From Casp-actino8 sp039800005 (GTDB lineage: Bacteria; Actinomycetota; Acidimicrobiia; Acidimicrobiales; Ilumatobacteraceae), in the NCBI GenBank assembly GCA_039800005.1, contig JBDLRN010000047.1, positions 1-27,883 of the forward strand: a DNA stretch of 27,883 bases, given 5' to 3'. The stretch's first letter is position 1. Every line of letters starts with the position of its first letter. The translations under genes were made by a program, and so were the position numbers. Below the pieces are notes generated by a model. The model was not told the origin of the DNA and searched no databases. It saw only the letters and a program-made list of their open reading frames with translations. This document shows positions 1 through 7,838 of the stretch, one piece after another.

Positions 1-637
1 CGTAGACGACTCGACCCCACGCCATCACGAGTGGTTCGCGCGTCGTGCCGCTCGGTGCGGCCCACGACTCGGCGTCGATGCCGTTCGGGATCAGTCGCGC
101 GCGCGACGGATCGATCTCGAACGCGTCGAGCACGTCGGTCGACATGAACTGCGAATTGCACACGACGAGGTCGGCCGCCCAGGCGAGCCAGTTCTCGACG
201 GCATGGATGCTCGAGGGTTCGCCTTCGGGGACGTGACCGCTGTGCCGACTGTGTTCGGTGCCGTGCATCGTCATCACGAGAGGTGCATGAACGACCCGCG
301 CGATGGTGTGAGCGGCCCAGCCCGTCGTCCAGTCATGACCGTGCACCACGTCGGGTCGCCAGTCGCCGAGGTCGGCGAGAAGGGTGACCAGATGATGGTT
401 GGCTGACGCGGTGCTGGCCACCACGTCGGACTCGTCGATCCAGGGCAGGTCGATCGCGGCCCGTCGGACACGCACACCGTCGTCGTCGACGAGGTCGGGA
501 GCGTCGGGGAACGAGGGAGTGAACACCACGAGGTCGTGGCCGGCGGCAGCGAGGGCTCGCGCCAACCCGCGCACGTGCGTCGACACTCCGGTCACGGCGT
601 GGGGCGGGTACTCCCACGAGACCATCAGGACGCGCAC
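1..637 (-). CDS. GT4-family glycosyltransferase, N-terminal part (cut by window edge)
   Basis: Likely transfers a sugar from a nucleotide-sugar donor to a glycan acceptor in the cytoplasm. About 212 residues are visible. The protein opens with VRVLMVSWEYPPHAVTGVST, the glycine-containing N-terminal loop typical of GT4/GT5 enzymes related to glycogen synthase. DVVHGHDWTTGW follows near residue 90, then MTMHGTEHSRHSGH, a VCNSQFM segment and a LIPNGID segment, which together mark the end of the N-terminal Rossmann domain. The C-terminal donor-binding domain begins (MAWGRVVY) and is lost at position 1. I chose the GTG at 637 because the family N-terminus begins there and a TACGGT box lies 6 bases upstream. 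The gene is divergent from azlC. The true substrate cannot be told; alpha-glucan synthesis or another glycoconjugate pathway is possible. Confidence 0.88.
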   Translation of the reverse strand, partial: MRVLMVSWEYPPHAVTGVSTHVRGLARALAAAGHDLVVFTPSFPDAPDLVDDDGVRVRRAAIDLPWIDESDVVASTASANHHLVTLLADLGDWRPDVVHGHDWTTGWAAHTIARVVHAPLVMTMHGTEHSRHSGHVPEGEPSSIHAVENWLAWAADLVVCNSQFMSTDVLDAFEIDPSRARLIPNGIDAESWAAPSGTTREPLVMAWGRVVY

Positions 638-643
638 GCAGGA

Positions 644-649
644 ACCGTA
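644..649 (-). promoter_or_regulatory. Putative -10 box for the glycosyltransferase
   Basis: On the minus strand TACGGT is followed by exactly 6 bases and then the GTG start at 637. This fits a leaderless transcript. No convincing -35 box is visible. Confidence 0.45.
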
Positions 650-660
650 CCAAGTCGTCG

Positions 661-668
661 AACCGGTT
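661..668. promoter_or_regulatory. AACCGGTT palindrome between divergent genes
   Basis: This 8-bp palindrome lies between the glycosyltransferase and azlC start codons. The longer string AACCGGTTCT recurs at 18462-18471 between the GNAT gene and serA. It is a possible shared regulator site, but the evidence is weak. Confidence 0.2.
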
Positions 669-704
669 CTCGGTGTCGAGTCTTTCGGAGTGCGTCGTCG
701 TCCC

Positions 705-710
705 TAGCCT
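705..710 (+). promoter_or_regulatory. Putative -10 box for azlCD
   Basis: TAGCCT is followed by 6 bases (GGAGCC) and the ATG at 717. It is compatible with a leaderless azlC transcript, although GGAG could also be read as a very close ribosome site. Confidence 0.45.
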
Positions 711-716
711 GGAGCC

Positions 717-1442
717 ATGCCCTCGTCGACCGTGGATGCCGACGCGCGCTGGTGGCGGGATCCGTCGCTTCGTCCGATGATCGTGGCCTGCACCACGTTG
801 AGCATGGCGGTCGGCGTGTTCGGTGTGTCGTTCGGCGTCGGTTCGGTGGCGGCTGGTTCGTCGATCGCCCAGACGTGTGCGTTGTCACTGCTGGTGTTCA
901 CGGGCGCATCGCAGTTCTCGGCCGTGAGTGTGGTGGGGGCCGGTGGTTCCTTCGGCTCGGCCCTCGGTGGCGCGTTGTTGTTGGCGGCGCGCAACGGCGT
1001 GTACGGGTTGGCGATGTCTCGTCGTGTTCGCGGACGTCTGCTCACTCGTCTCGTTGCCGCGCAACTCGTGATCGACGAGACGACGGCCATGTCGGTGGGC
1101 CAGCGCGATCCGCGCGCGCAGCGCATCGCCTTCTGGTTCACCGGAGTGACGCTCTACGTCTTCTGGAACCTGGGCACTCTGCTCGGTGCGGTGGCGGGAA
1201 GCGCGATCGACCCCACGACCTACGGGCTCGACGCCGCCTTTCCAGCCGGATTCGTGGCCATGGTGTGGCCGTTGCTCTCCGACCGACGAGCTCGCCAGGC
1301 CGCCGTGCTCGGGGGAGTGATCTGCGCGGTCGCGGTTCCACTCACTCCGGTCGGTGTGCCGATCCTCTTGTCGGCTCTGGCGGTGCTGGTCGGACTTCAA
1401 CGGCCGCCGCGGGTCGAACCGATCGTCGAGGTGTACCCGTGA
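717..1442 (+). CDS. azlC: AzlC-family branched-chain amino acid exporter, large subunit
   Basis: AzlC is the large membrane subunit of the AzlCD (LIV-E type) exporter of branched-chain and related amino acids; the exact substrate here is unknown. The 241-residue length is typical. The protein is mostly hydrophobic, with the family-typical segments VGVFGVSFGVGSVAAG near residue 32, LSLLVFTGASQFSAVSVVGAGG near 55-77 and GALLLAARNGVYGLAMSRRVRG near 84-105. The start follows a TAGCCT box by 6 bases. The stop overlaps the start of azlD by 4 bases, so the two subunits are probably translationally coupled. Family assignment is secure; substrate is not. Confidence 0.92.
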   Translation: MPSSTVDADARWWRDPSLRPMIVACTTLSMAVGVFGVSFGVGSVAAGSSIAQTCALSLLVFTGASQFSAVSVVGAGGSFGSALGGALLLAARNGVYGLAMSRRVRGRLLTRLVAAQLVIDETTAMSVGQRDPRAQRIAFWFTGVTLYVFWNLGTLLGAVAGSAIDPTTYGLDAAFPAGFVAMVWPLLSDRRARQAAVLGGVICAVAVPLTPVGVPILLSALAVLVGLQRPPRVEPIVEVYP

Positions 1443-1741
1443 CCTGGACCCTGGTGCTCGTGTTGTTCGCCGGGGCCTACGCCTTCAAGGTGACCGGTCT
1501 GGTGATCCTCGGTGGACGCACGCTGCCGCCGGTGATCGACCGGTGTCTGGCGCTCATCCCGGCGGCGGTGGTGACCGCTCTGATCGTGAAGGACACCTTC
1601 AGCGTGGGTCAGGATCTCGTTCTCGACGCGCGGGCGGCCGGAATCGCGGTGGCCACCGTCGCTGCGTGGCGACGTGCCCCGCTCATCGTGGTGATCGTGC
1701 TCGGCGCGGCCGTCACAGCCGTCGTTCGCCAGATCTCCTGA
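1439..1741 (+). CDS. azlD: AzlD-family amino acid exporter, small subunit
   Basis: This is the small partner of AzlC, about 100 residues with three or four hydrophobic segments: TWTLVLVLFAGAYAFKVTGL, PVIDRCLALIPAAVVTALIV and APLIVVIVLGAAVTAVV. The segment PPVIDRCLALIPAAVVTAL is characteristic of AzlD. The GTG start at 1439 lies inside the azlC stop codon context (GTGA overlap), as in most azlCD pairs. An open frame extends far upstream in the same phase, but it runs through azlC and has no AzlD-like content, so I reject the longer start. The gene ends 10 bases before the convergent dps gene. Confidence 0.9.
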   Translation: MTWTLVLVLFAGAYAFKVTGLVILGGRTLPPVIDRCLALIPAAVVTALIVKDTFSVGQDLVLDARAAGIAVATVAAWRRAPLIVVIVLGAAVTAVVRQIS

Positions 1742-1751
1742 CGGTCGCCGT

Positions 1752-2240
1752 TCAGCCCTCGAGCAGGCTGCGCAACATCCACGCCGTCTTCTCGTGGATC
1801 TGCATGCGCTGGGTGAGCAGGTCGGCGGTGGGCTCGTCGTGGGCGGCGTCGACGACCGGGAAGAGGGCTCGCGCGGTGCGCACGACGGTCTCCTGCCCGA
1901 CCACCAGATCGCGGATCATCTCGGTCGCGGTCGGATCGCCGGTCTCTTCCTTCACACTCGTGAGGGCGGCGAACTGCGCATAACTGCCGGGGGCCTTGGC
2001 ACCGAGGGCGCGAATGCGCTCGGCGATGAGGTCGACGGCGAGGGAGAGTTCGTTGTACTGCGCTTCGAACATGAGGTGCAGGGTCTGAAACATGGGGCCG
2101 GTCACGTTCCAGTGGTAGTTGTGCGTCTTCAGGTAGAGCGTGTAGGTGTCGGCCAGCAGGCGGGACAAGCCGTCGGTGATGGCCTGTCGGTCGGCGGCGC
2201 TGATGCCGTTGTCGATGGTGAGGTCGATGTTCGTGCTCAT
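1752..2240 (-). CDS. dps: Dps-family DNA-binding ferritin-like protein
   Basis: Dps proteins form dodecameric shells that oxidise and store iron using hydrogen peroxide and protect DNA in stationary phase or oxidative stress. The 162-residue protein carries the intersubunit ferroxidase pattern: HW at 43-44, H55 and E59 in LHLMFE, then D70 and E74 in AVDLIAERI. The first helix has KTHNYHWNVTGPMF. There is no long lysine-rich N-terminal tail, so direct DNA binding is uncertain. An AAAGG-type ribosome site lies about 10 bases before the ATG. The gene is 75 bases downstream of the SRPBCC gene on the same strand and probably has its own promoter. Confidence 0.93.
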   Translation of the reverse strand: MSTNIDLTIDNGISAADRQAITDGLSRLLADTYTLYLKTHNYHWNVTGPMFQTLHLMFEAQYNELSLAVDLIAERIRALGAKAPGSYAQFAALTSVKEETGDPTATEMIRDLVVGQETVVRTARALFPVVDAAHDEPTADLLTQRMQIHEKTAWMLRSLLEG

Positions 2241-2315
2241 GACCGTTTCAACCTTTCGCCGTTACGAATTGTTCCCGTCGTGCTCATCGCCGACTCGACA
2301 TCGAGGTGTCGATCG

Positions 2316-2762
2316 TCACGAATGTTCGACGAGTTTCTTCAGACTCTTCAGGTTGCGGCGCCAGATGGCCTTCATGACCAGTTGGCCGCCGACGATCTCG
2401 CCGAGTCGACCACCGAGCCACCACGGGAAGCGCAAGGTCTCGCTCCACGTGAACCGGGTGCGCCGGCCTTCGTCGAGAGGGGCGAGCGTGAAGATGCCCG
2501 TTCCGGTCACGAGCCCGGTGTGCTCGACGCCCATGGCTTCACCGGGAACCCATTCGGTGATGCGCATGTGATCGGTGAGGCGAATCGGGCCCACCTTGGT
2601 GTCGCACAGGAACGACGTGCCCACACCACGGGTCTGCTCGGTCTCGAAACGGATGGCCACTGCGTCGGCCATCCAGTCGACGTGTCGTTCGATCGGTTCG
2701 ACGATCTCCCACACACGAGCAGGCGTGGCGTTCAGGTCGGTGGAAACGGTGATCTTGCCCAT
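2316..2762 (-). CDS. SRPBCC-fold (START/polyketide cyclase-like) protein
   Basis: This is a 148-residue single-domain protein. It begins MGKITVSTDLNATPARVWEIV, the first strand and helix of the SRPBCC (Bet v 1/COQ10-like) fold. It continues with WMADAVAIRFETEQTRGVGT, IRLTDHMRITEWVPGEAMGVEHTG and a long C-terminal helix ending NLKSLKKLVEHS. Such proteins bind hydrophobic ligands in a deep cavity; the ligand here is unknown. The ATG is only 2 bases after the galT-like stop codon (TGATCATG), so it is probably the last gene of the methyltransferase-galT operon and translationally coupled. Nothing visible links it enzymatically to galactose metabolism. Confidence 0.85.
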   Translation of the reverse strand: MGKITVSTDLNATPARVWEIVEPIERHVDWMADAVAIRFETEQTRGVGTSFLCDTKVGPIRLTDHMRITEWVPGEAMGVEHTGLVTGTGIFTLAPLDEGRRTRFTWSETLRFPWWLGGRLGEIVGGQLVMKAIWRRNLKSLKKLVEHS

Positions 2763-2764
2763 GA

Positions 2765-3751
2765 TCAGCGACTCGCCGCGCCGACTGCGCGCAGTTCGGC
2801 GGCGGCCTGTTCGGGCGGAACGATGTTGATCATCACACCGGTGCCACGTTCGAAGCCCGCCGTGGTGGTGAGCTTCGGGAAGAGGTGGGCGTGCCAGTGG
2901 AACGGGCCGTCGTGCTGATGTGGCGCGGTGTGCAGAACCAGGTTGAACGCCACATCGGGGAACACGCGGTTGAGGTGAGCCAGGGCGTCGCGCAGTGCGC
3001 GTCCGAAGCCGGCAAGGGATTCGTCGGACGCCGACGGCAGGTGCTGGTCGTGCTGGCGCGGCATGACCAGCATTTCGTAGGGGCCGCCGCTCCAGAACGG
3101 GCAGATCACCACGGCATCGTCGTTGGCCACGACCACCCGTTCGTTGGTGACGGCCTCGGCTTCGATGGTGGCGCACAGGATGCACGCACCCTCGAAACGG
3201 ACGAAGGCCCGCTCTTCTTCGAGCATTTCGCCCGGCACGAAGGGCAGTCCGAGCAACTGACCGTGCGGATGCGACAGAGACGCACCGGCCTCGCGTCCGT
3301 GGTTCACGATGGCCTGGGTGTAACGAATGTTCGGAGTGTTGGCGTGATCGAGGAAGCGCTGCTTCAACACCTGCATCATCTCGGCGCAAGCCTCGTCAGC
3401 GAAGGTCTCGATGCCGCCACGGTGTTCGGGCGTGAACACGAACACTTCGTGCGTGCCGCTGGCTTCGGCCATGGTGTGCACCGGGCCGAGGTTGCGTACA
3501 GCGAGCGAGTCGTTGCCGTCGAAGGCCGGATACAGGTTGGGGATCACGCGCATGCGCCATGCGTCGTCGGTGCCGACGGTGAGGAGCGACGGTGTGGCGG
3601 GATCTTCGTTACCGGGGCAGAACGGACACGGGCGGGAAGGATCGGCTTCGACCGACTGACTGCGCAAGGCGAAATCGGTGGGGCGCATGGCGCGTTCGGC
3701 GACGACGGTGACCCATCGGCCGGTGAGGGGGTTCAGTCGAAGTTGACTCAC
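2765..3751 (-). CDS. galT: Galactose-1-phosphate uridylyltransferase-like protein (HIT superfamily)
   Basis: GalT moves UMP between UDP-glucose and galactose-1-phosphate through a uridylylated histidine. The 328-residue protein opens QLRLNPLTGRWVTVVAERAMRP, as in GalT. It has a CPFCPGNE zinc-type pair (C42, C45), the catalytic HPH triad at 161-163 in LSHPHGQLLGLPF, and a distal FHWHAHLFPKL segment. The GTG at 3751 is preferred because the reading frame upstream of it is the end of the methyltransferase gene. It starts 5 bases after that stop. No galK or galE is nearby, so the true sugar phosphate could differ; related enzymes act as other hexose-1-phosphate nucleotidyltransferases. Confidence 0.85.
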   Translation of the reverse strand: MSQLRLNPLTGRWVTVVAERAMRPTDFALRSQSVEADPSRPCPFCPGNEDPATPSLLTVGTDDAWRMRVIPNLYPAFDGNDSLAVRNLGPVHTMAEASGTHEVFVFTPEHRGGIETFADEACAEMMQVLKQRFLDHANTPNIRYTQAIVNHGREAGASLSHPHGQLLGLPFVPGEMLEEERAFVRFEGACILCATIEAEAVTNERVVVANDDAVVICPFWSGGPYEMLVMPRQHDQHLPSASDESLAGFGRALRDALAHLNRVFPDVAFNLVLHTAPHQHDGPFHWHAHLFPKLTTTAGFERGTGVMINIVPPEQAAAELRAVGAASR

Positions 3752-3756
3752 TGACG

Positions 3757-4560
3757 TCAGAGGATACGAGATCGGGCTCGCCGATACACCGAGACATGCG
3801 AGGGTGATTCGTCGTCGAAAGGATCGGGTCGCGTGTTCTCCCACCGCTCGGCGAGTTGGAGACCTGCCTCGGCCGCCATGAGGTCGAGTTCGGTGGGTGG
3901 GGCGTAGCGAATGCGATACGGCCGGAGTCGCACTCCTCCAGCCTCGGTGATCTCGACCAGCTGACCGTCGATCGTCTGGGCCACCGGGTCGTGGCGGTCG
4001 GCCCGCAACACCAGTGCGTCGGTCGTCATGCTCCGGATGGTGACCGAGTCGCCGCCCGGTCGGTCGATCTCGGGAACGAAGGCTTCGATCACGAAGTGGC
4101 CCTCGGGGCCGAGACGCTCGGCGACGCGATGGAACAAGAGCCGTTGGCGCGCGACGTCGCGCACGTTGAAGAACGTGTTGTAGGCCACGAAGACCAGATC
4201 GAAGGGGCCGTCAGGAAGGTCGTCGACCATGTCGCCGACCAGGATCTGCACTCGACCTTCGGGATCCTTGATGCGCAGACGATCGAGCATGGCGTCGCTC
4301 ACGTCGATGCCGTGCACCGTGACCCCGCTCTCGGCGAGGGGGAGGGCCAATCGACCGGTTCCGATCCCGAGTTCGAGGATCGGCCCGTCGGTCACGAACC
4401 GGCGCAGGAAGGCCACGGTCGCGTCGACGTCGGTGAGATCGGCGTACCAGGAGTCGTACACGTCGGCGATGGCATCGCCGTAATGACGGTCCTCGTAGTC
4501 GTCCATCGGGCCAGTCCACCACGGCCGGCCGTCCGACGACGACTCGGCTGTCGTCCCCAT
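3757..4560 (-). CDS. Class I SAM-dependent methyltransferase
   Basis: This protein has the Rossmann-like methyltransferase fold. Motif I is ILELGIGTGRLALPLA, followed by the acidic strand VHGIDVSDAML, then LVGDMVDDLP and FDLVFVAYNTFFNV (motif IV region). The region before motif I, YGDAIADVYDSWYADL, is common in small-molecule and ubiE-like methyltransferases. The substrate is unknown. Two starts are plausible. The ATG at 4560 gives 267 residues and sits 6 bases from a TACGAC box. The ATG at 4506 gives 249 residues, removes a low-complexity N-terminus and has GGTGGA as a ribosome site. It is the first gene of an operon with the galT-like and SRPBCC genes, divergent from the cysteine desulfurase. 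Confidence 0.82.
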   Translation of the reverse strand: MGTTAESSSDGRPWWTGPMDDYEDRHYGDAIADVYDSWYADLTDVDATVAFLRRFVTDGPILELGIGTGRLALPLAESGVTVHGIDVSDAMLDRLRIKDPEGRVQILVGDMVDDLPDGPFDLVFVAYNTFFNVRDVARQRLLFHRVAERLGPEGHFVIEAFVPEIDRPGGDSVTIRSMTTDALVLRADRHDPVAQTIDGQLVEITEAGGVRLRPYRIRYAPPTELDLMAAEAGLQLAERWENTRPDPFDDESPSHVSVYRRARSRIL

Positions 4561-4570
4561 TTCGACGTCG

Positions 4571-4576
4571 TAGCCT
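4571..4576 (+). promoter_or_regulatory. Putative -10 box for the cysteine desulfurase-mnmA operon
   Basis: TAGCCT is followed by 6 bases and the GTG at 4583, fitting a leaderless transcript. The divergent methyltransferase promoter must overlap this site if its gene starts at 4560, because only 22 bases separate the two start codons. Confidence 0.45.
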
Positions 4577-4582
4577 GTCGAC

Positions 4583-5785
4583 GTGGTCGTACCCCAGGAC
4601 ATCGCCGAGAACGACGAGCTGGTCTACGTCGACCACGCCGCCACCACGCCCATGCGGTCGTCGGCCGTCGAGGCCATGGTCCCGTTCCTGGCCCACGAGT
4701 ACGCCAATCCGTCGGGATCGCATCGTTTCGCCCGTCGGGCCCGTCAGGCGATCGACGAGGCGCGCGACATGGTGGCCGAAGTCATCGGCTGCACACCGGG
4801 CGAAGTCGTGTTCACCGGAAGCGGCACCGAGGGCGACAACATGGCCATTCGGGGAGTGATCGAACGCCGGGGCGGCCGAGCGGTCTGCTCGGCGGCCGAA
4901 CACCACGCCGTTCTCCACTGCGTCGAACACGAGCACGGACACGTGCTGCCCACCGACGAGTGGGGACGCATCGACCTCGATCACCTCGACGCGCTGTTGG
5001 CCGCTGCCCCCGACACGGGCCCCGACGCGATCAACGTCGTGTCGGCGATGGCCGTCAACAACGAGACCGGGTCGATCACCGATCTGGAAGCGGTGTCGAA
5101 AGTCGTGCGTCGCCGGGCGCCGCACGCCGTGTTGCACACCGACGCCGTTCAGGCCGCCTGCTGGATCGATCTGCGTGCGGTGTGGCCGCACGTCGACGCG
5201 CTCGCGCTCAGCGCACACAAGTTCGGTGGCCCGAAGGGTGTGGGCGTGCTCGCGATGCGCAACGGCGCGCCGATCGCCCCGTTGGTGCTCGGAGGAGGAC
5301 AAGAACGTGATCGCCGCAGCGGCACCCACAACGTGGCCGGCATCGTGGCCACTGCGATCGCGTTCGTCGAGACCGACCGTGAACGCCGCGCCGAGCACGA
5401 ACGCGTGGCTCGCTTGCGCGAGCGACTGATCGACGGCGTGTCGGTCGTCGGCGACATGTACCGCACCATGCCGGCCGACCGGTCGGTCCCCGGCGTCGCT
5501 CATCTGTGCTTCCCCGGTGTCGAGAACGAAGCGTTGCTGTATCTGCTCGACGAGGCGGGCGTGTGCGCGTCGGCCGCCTCGGCTTGCGCGAGCGGGGCGA
5601 TGGAACCTTCTCATGTGTTGGCGGCCATGGGAGTCGATCGTTCGCTCGCCCACGGCGCTTTGCGACTGTCGCTCGGCCACACCACCACCGAACACGACGT
5701 CGACCGAGTCGTGGAGGCTGTTGTGTCGGCGGTTCGTCACCTGCGCGAACGCGCGGCGAACAAGAAGTCCGGAGTCCGATCGTGA
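4583..5785 (+). CDS. iscS: Cysteine desulfurase (IscS/NifS family)
   Basis: This PLP enzyme removes sulfur from cysteine as a protein-bound persulfide. The 400-residue protein begins VYVDHAATTPMRSSAVEAMV, the standard NifS/IscS opening. Visible features are H107 in SAAEHHAVLH (stacks on PLP), D187 and Q190 in HTDAVQ, the PLP lysine K213 in SAHKFGGPKGVG, RRSGTHN at 245-250, and the sulfur-carrying cysteine C335 in SACASGAMEPSHVL. It overlaps mnmA by 4 bases. That pairing suggests its main job is feeding sulfur to MnmA for tRNA 2-thiouridine, although it may also serve iron-sulfur assembly. No iscU, sufU or iscR lies in the window. Confidence 0.95.
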   Translation: MVVPQDIAENDELVYVDHAATTPMRSSAVEAMVPFLAHEYANPSGSHRFARRARQAIDEARDMVAEVIGCTPGEVVFTGSGTEGDNMAIRGVIERRGGRAVCSAAEHHAVLHCVEHEHGHVLPTDEWGRIDLDHLDALLAAAPDTGPDAINVVSAMAVNNETGSITDLEAVSKVVRRRAPHAVLHTDAVQAACWIDLRAVWPHVDALALSAHKFGGPKGVGVLAMRNGAPIAPLVLGGGQERDRRSGTHNVAGIVATAIAFVETDRERRAEHERVARLRERLIDGVSVVGDMYRTMPADRSVPGVAHLCFPGVENEALLYLLDEAGVCASAASACASGAMEPSHVLAAMGVDRSLAHGALRLSLGHTTTEHDVDRVVEAVVSAVRHLRERAANKKSGVRS

Positions 5786-6873
5786 AGGTCCTCGTGGCCA
5801 TGTCGGGTGGTGTCGACTCCTCGGTGGCCGCTGCTCTCTTGAAGGAAGCCGGACACCAGGTCGTTGGCGTGACCCTTCGCCTGTGGGGCGGAGAGAGCGA
5901 CTCGGGTTGCTGCAGTGTGAGTGATGTCGACGATGCCCGACGCGTGGCGCAGCAGCTCGGGATCGATCATCTGGTGTTCAACTTCTCCGACGATTTTCAG
6001 CGCACCGTGGTCGACCCCTACGTGAACGATCACGCGGTCGGCATCACGCCCAATCCGTGTATCGAGTGCAATCGTCACCTGAAGTTCGATCGGTTGTTCG
6101 ATCGCGCCGACGTGCTCGGATTCGATGCGGTGGCCACCGGTCACCACGCGCGGATCGAGCACGTCGGCGGTGCGTGGCGCCTGTTGCGCGGCCACGACTC
6201 GGCCAAGGATCAGAGTTACGTGGTGCACATGCTCGATCAGGAACGTCTCTCGCGCTGTCTGTTCCCGGTCGGCACCATGACCAAGGCCGAGGTGCGTGGT
6301 CACGCCGAACGACTCGGTCTGCGCACGGCCCACAAGCCCGACAGTCAGGACGTGTGCTTCATCACCAGCGGTGGTGGTGGACGCTCCGACTTCCTGCGTC
6401 GTCGGATCCCGTTGCACACCGCCGACGTGGTCGACGAGAGCGGTCGGGCCATCGGACAGGTCGACGCAGTCGAACTCGTCACCCTCGGTCAGCGGCGCGG
6501 TGTCGCCGGTGGCGGTGGTACCAAACGTTTCGTGGTCGACGTCGACGTTCCCGGTCGCCGGGTCGTGGTCGGCCCGCACGAGGCGTCACTGGTCGACTCG
6601 GAGGTGGGCACGGCCCCGGTGTGGTCGAACGGACCGTTCGAGGGCGAGGTCATGGTTCAGTGCAGCGCCCACGGTGAACCTCGGCGAGCCCGTCTGCGTC
6701 GCGTCGAGGCATCGGGTGACGACGTCACGAGTGATCGGGTCGTCATCGAATGGCACGAAGGCCAACGGCGTGTGTCACCCGGACAGAGTCTGGTGTTCTA
6801 CGACCCGCTCGGCGACTGGGTGATCGGCGGCGCTACGACGTCGAGCGCGCCCGTGGTCGCGACCACGCATTGA
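5782..6873 (+). CDS. mnmA: tRNA-specific 2-thiouridylase MnmA
   Basis: MnmA adenylates and then thiolates U34 of tRNAs for Lys, Glu and Gln. The 363-residue length is normal. The PP-loop SGGVDSS lies at 8-14. The two reactive cysteines are C93 in NPCIECN and C192 in DSQDVCFI. The ATP/tRNA-binding segments FDAVATGHHARI and HDSAKDQSYVVHML are present. GTG at 5782 is the start because KVLVAMSGGVDSS begins the protein and the codon overlaps the desulfurase stop (GTGA). The last 41 bases overlap the 3' end of a convergent membrane-protein gene. Confidence 0.96.
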   Translation: MKVLVAMSGGVDSSVAAALLKEAGHQVVGVTLRLWGGESDSGCCSVSDVDDARRVAQQLGIDHLVFNFSDDFQRTVVDPYVNDHAVGITPNPCIECNRHLKFDRLFDRADVLGFDAVATGHHARIEHVGGAWRLLRGHDSAKDQSYVVHMLDQERLSRCLFPVGTMTKAEVRGHAERLGLRTAHKPDSQDVCFITSGGGGRSDFLRRRIPLHTADVVDESGRAIGQVDAVELVTLGQRRGVAGGGGTKRFVVDVDVPGRRVVVGPHEASLVDSEVGTAPVWSNGPFEGEVMVQCSAHGEPRRARLRRVEASGDDVTSDRVVIEWHEGQRRVSPGQSLVFYDPLGDWVIGGATTSSAPVVATTH

Positions 6874-7777
6874 TCAGACGTCCGGGTCGACTCGGACGCA
6901 CCCACCACGACTTCACGTGGAGGGCCGACCCGCCCGGTTGATTCGGTGTGGCCGCCAGGACCACGGTGTCGAAGTCGAGCAGTTCGACGCGCAGACCCGG
7001 GCCCCGACTCCGGCCACTCAGGTCGGCGACGTCGGAGTCGCGTGCGGCGACCGTGACCGACGTGATCGCCGTTCGCTGGAACATGGCCGTCTCGGCCAGC
7101 ACCACGTGGTCGTGCAGCACCAGTCCGGCCGGTACCACCACCAACCAGCGACGAGCGAAGCGGTGGAAACGACGGGGAAGCACGGCGGTGAGGATCACGC
7201 CGAAGGCGACGAGAACCCCGCCCGCCAGCCAGGCCTCGCGGGTGAGGGCGAGCGCGCCGACCACGAGCGACGCGATCCAGATCACCCAACTGGCGATCAA
7301 CACGACGAGGAAGGCGCGTCCGGGCAGAAGGAGCACACGGAATTCGTCACCGTAGGCCGACGATTGAACGAAGTTCGATCCGATGTCGGCCGTCATCGCC
7401 ACGACGGTGGTGACGAGGATCGGCACGATCGCCAGCACGGTGACGGTGCTTGCGTCGTCGGTCACCGCTCCCACCACGAGGATGGCGGTGATCGACAGAT
7501 GGGCCGGGGCCACCAGTCGCAACGCGGTGAGCGACACGGCCGACGGAACCAGCACGCACAAGAGCACAACACCCCACAACGCCCACAACGCGATCGACGA
7601 CAGCACGGCCGCACCCGATGACACGGCGTCGAGTCGATCGGCGAGCAATGGCACCGTGGCGCCGGTCGCGACAGCGGCGATGCGCAGAATCCAGCGGGCG
7701 ATCGTGACGTCGTGAACCGCAGGCGAGGTCGAAGCCGATCGTGCGTCGGGACGAGAGTCGGGTCGTGCGTCGGGCAT
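6833..7777 (-). CDS. Multi-pass membrane protein with possible PH-like C-terminal domain
   Basis: Function is not recognised beyond resemblance to conserved actinobacterial membrane proteins. The 314-residue protein has a polar N-terminus rich in D, R and S, then roughly six hydrophobic segments between residues 25 and 200, for example SSIALWALWGVVLLCVLVPS and FLVVLIASWVIWIASLVVGA. A soluble C-terminal half follows, starting RFARRWLVVVPAGLVLHDH, which looks like a small beta-rich (bacterial PH-like) domain. The ATG at 7777 has GGAG 6 bases upstream; an in-frame TTG at 7789 is the alternative. The 3' end overlaps mnmA by 41 bases in convergent orientation. Confidence 0.8.
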   Translation of the reverse strand: MPDARPDSRPDARSASTSPAVHDVTIARWILRIAAVATGATVPLLADRLDAVSSGAAVLSSIALWALWGVVLLCVLVPSAVSLTALRLVAPAHLSITAILVVGAVTDDASTVTVLAIVPILVTTVVAMTADIGSNFVQSSAYGDEFRVLLLPGRAFLVVLIASWVIWIASLVVGALALTREAWLAGGVLVAFGVILTAVLPRRFHRFARRWLVVVPAGLVLHDHVVLAETAMFQRTAITSVTVAARDSDVADLSGRSRGPGLRVELLDFDTVVLAATPNQPGGSALHVKSWWVRPSRPGRLINAWSRPRARSTS

Positions 7778-7838
7778 GCCGATCTCCAATTGTGCCAGGA
7801 CGGAGGCCTCCTGCTACGAAAGACCTGGGGACTTCGAG

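Noticed and set aside
536..1438. Extended open frame upstream of azlD
   Set aside because: It overlaps azlC completely and yields an Arg-rich translation; the AzlD family begins at the GTG at 1439.
4211..5740. Antisense open frame of 509 codons over the methyltransferase and desulfurase genes
   Set aside because: It spans two well-supported genes and their promoter region and has an Arg/His/Asp-rich translation without motifs.
7802..7811. GGAGGCCTCC palindrome between the membrane protein and the MetE-like gene
   Set aside because: It is short and GC-rich and easily arises by chance in this base composition; no second copy or matching promoter layout was seen.
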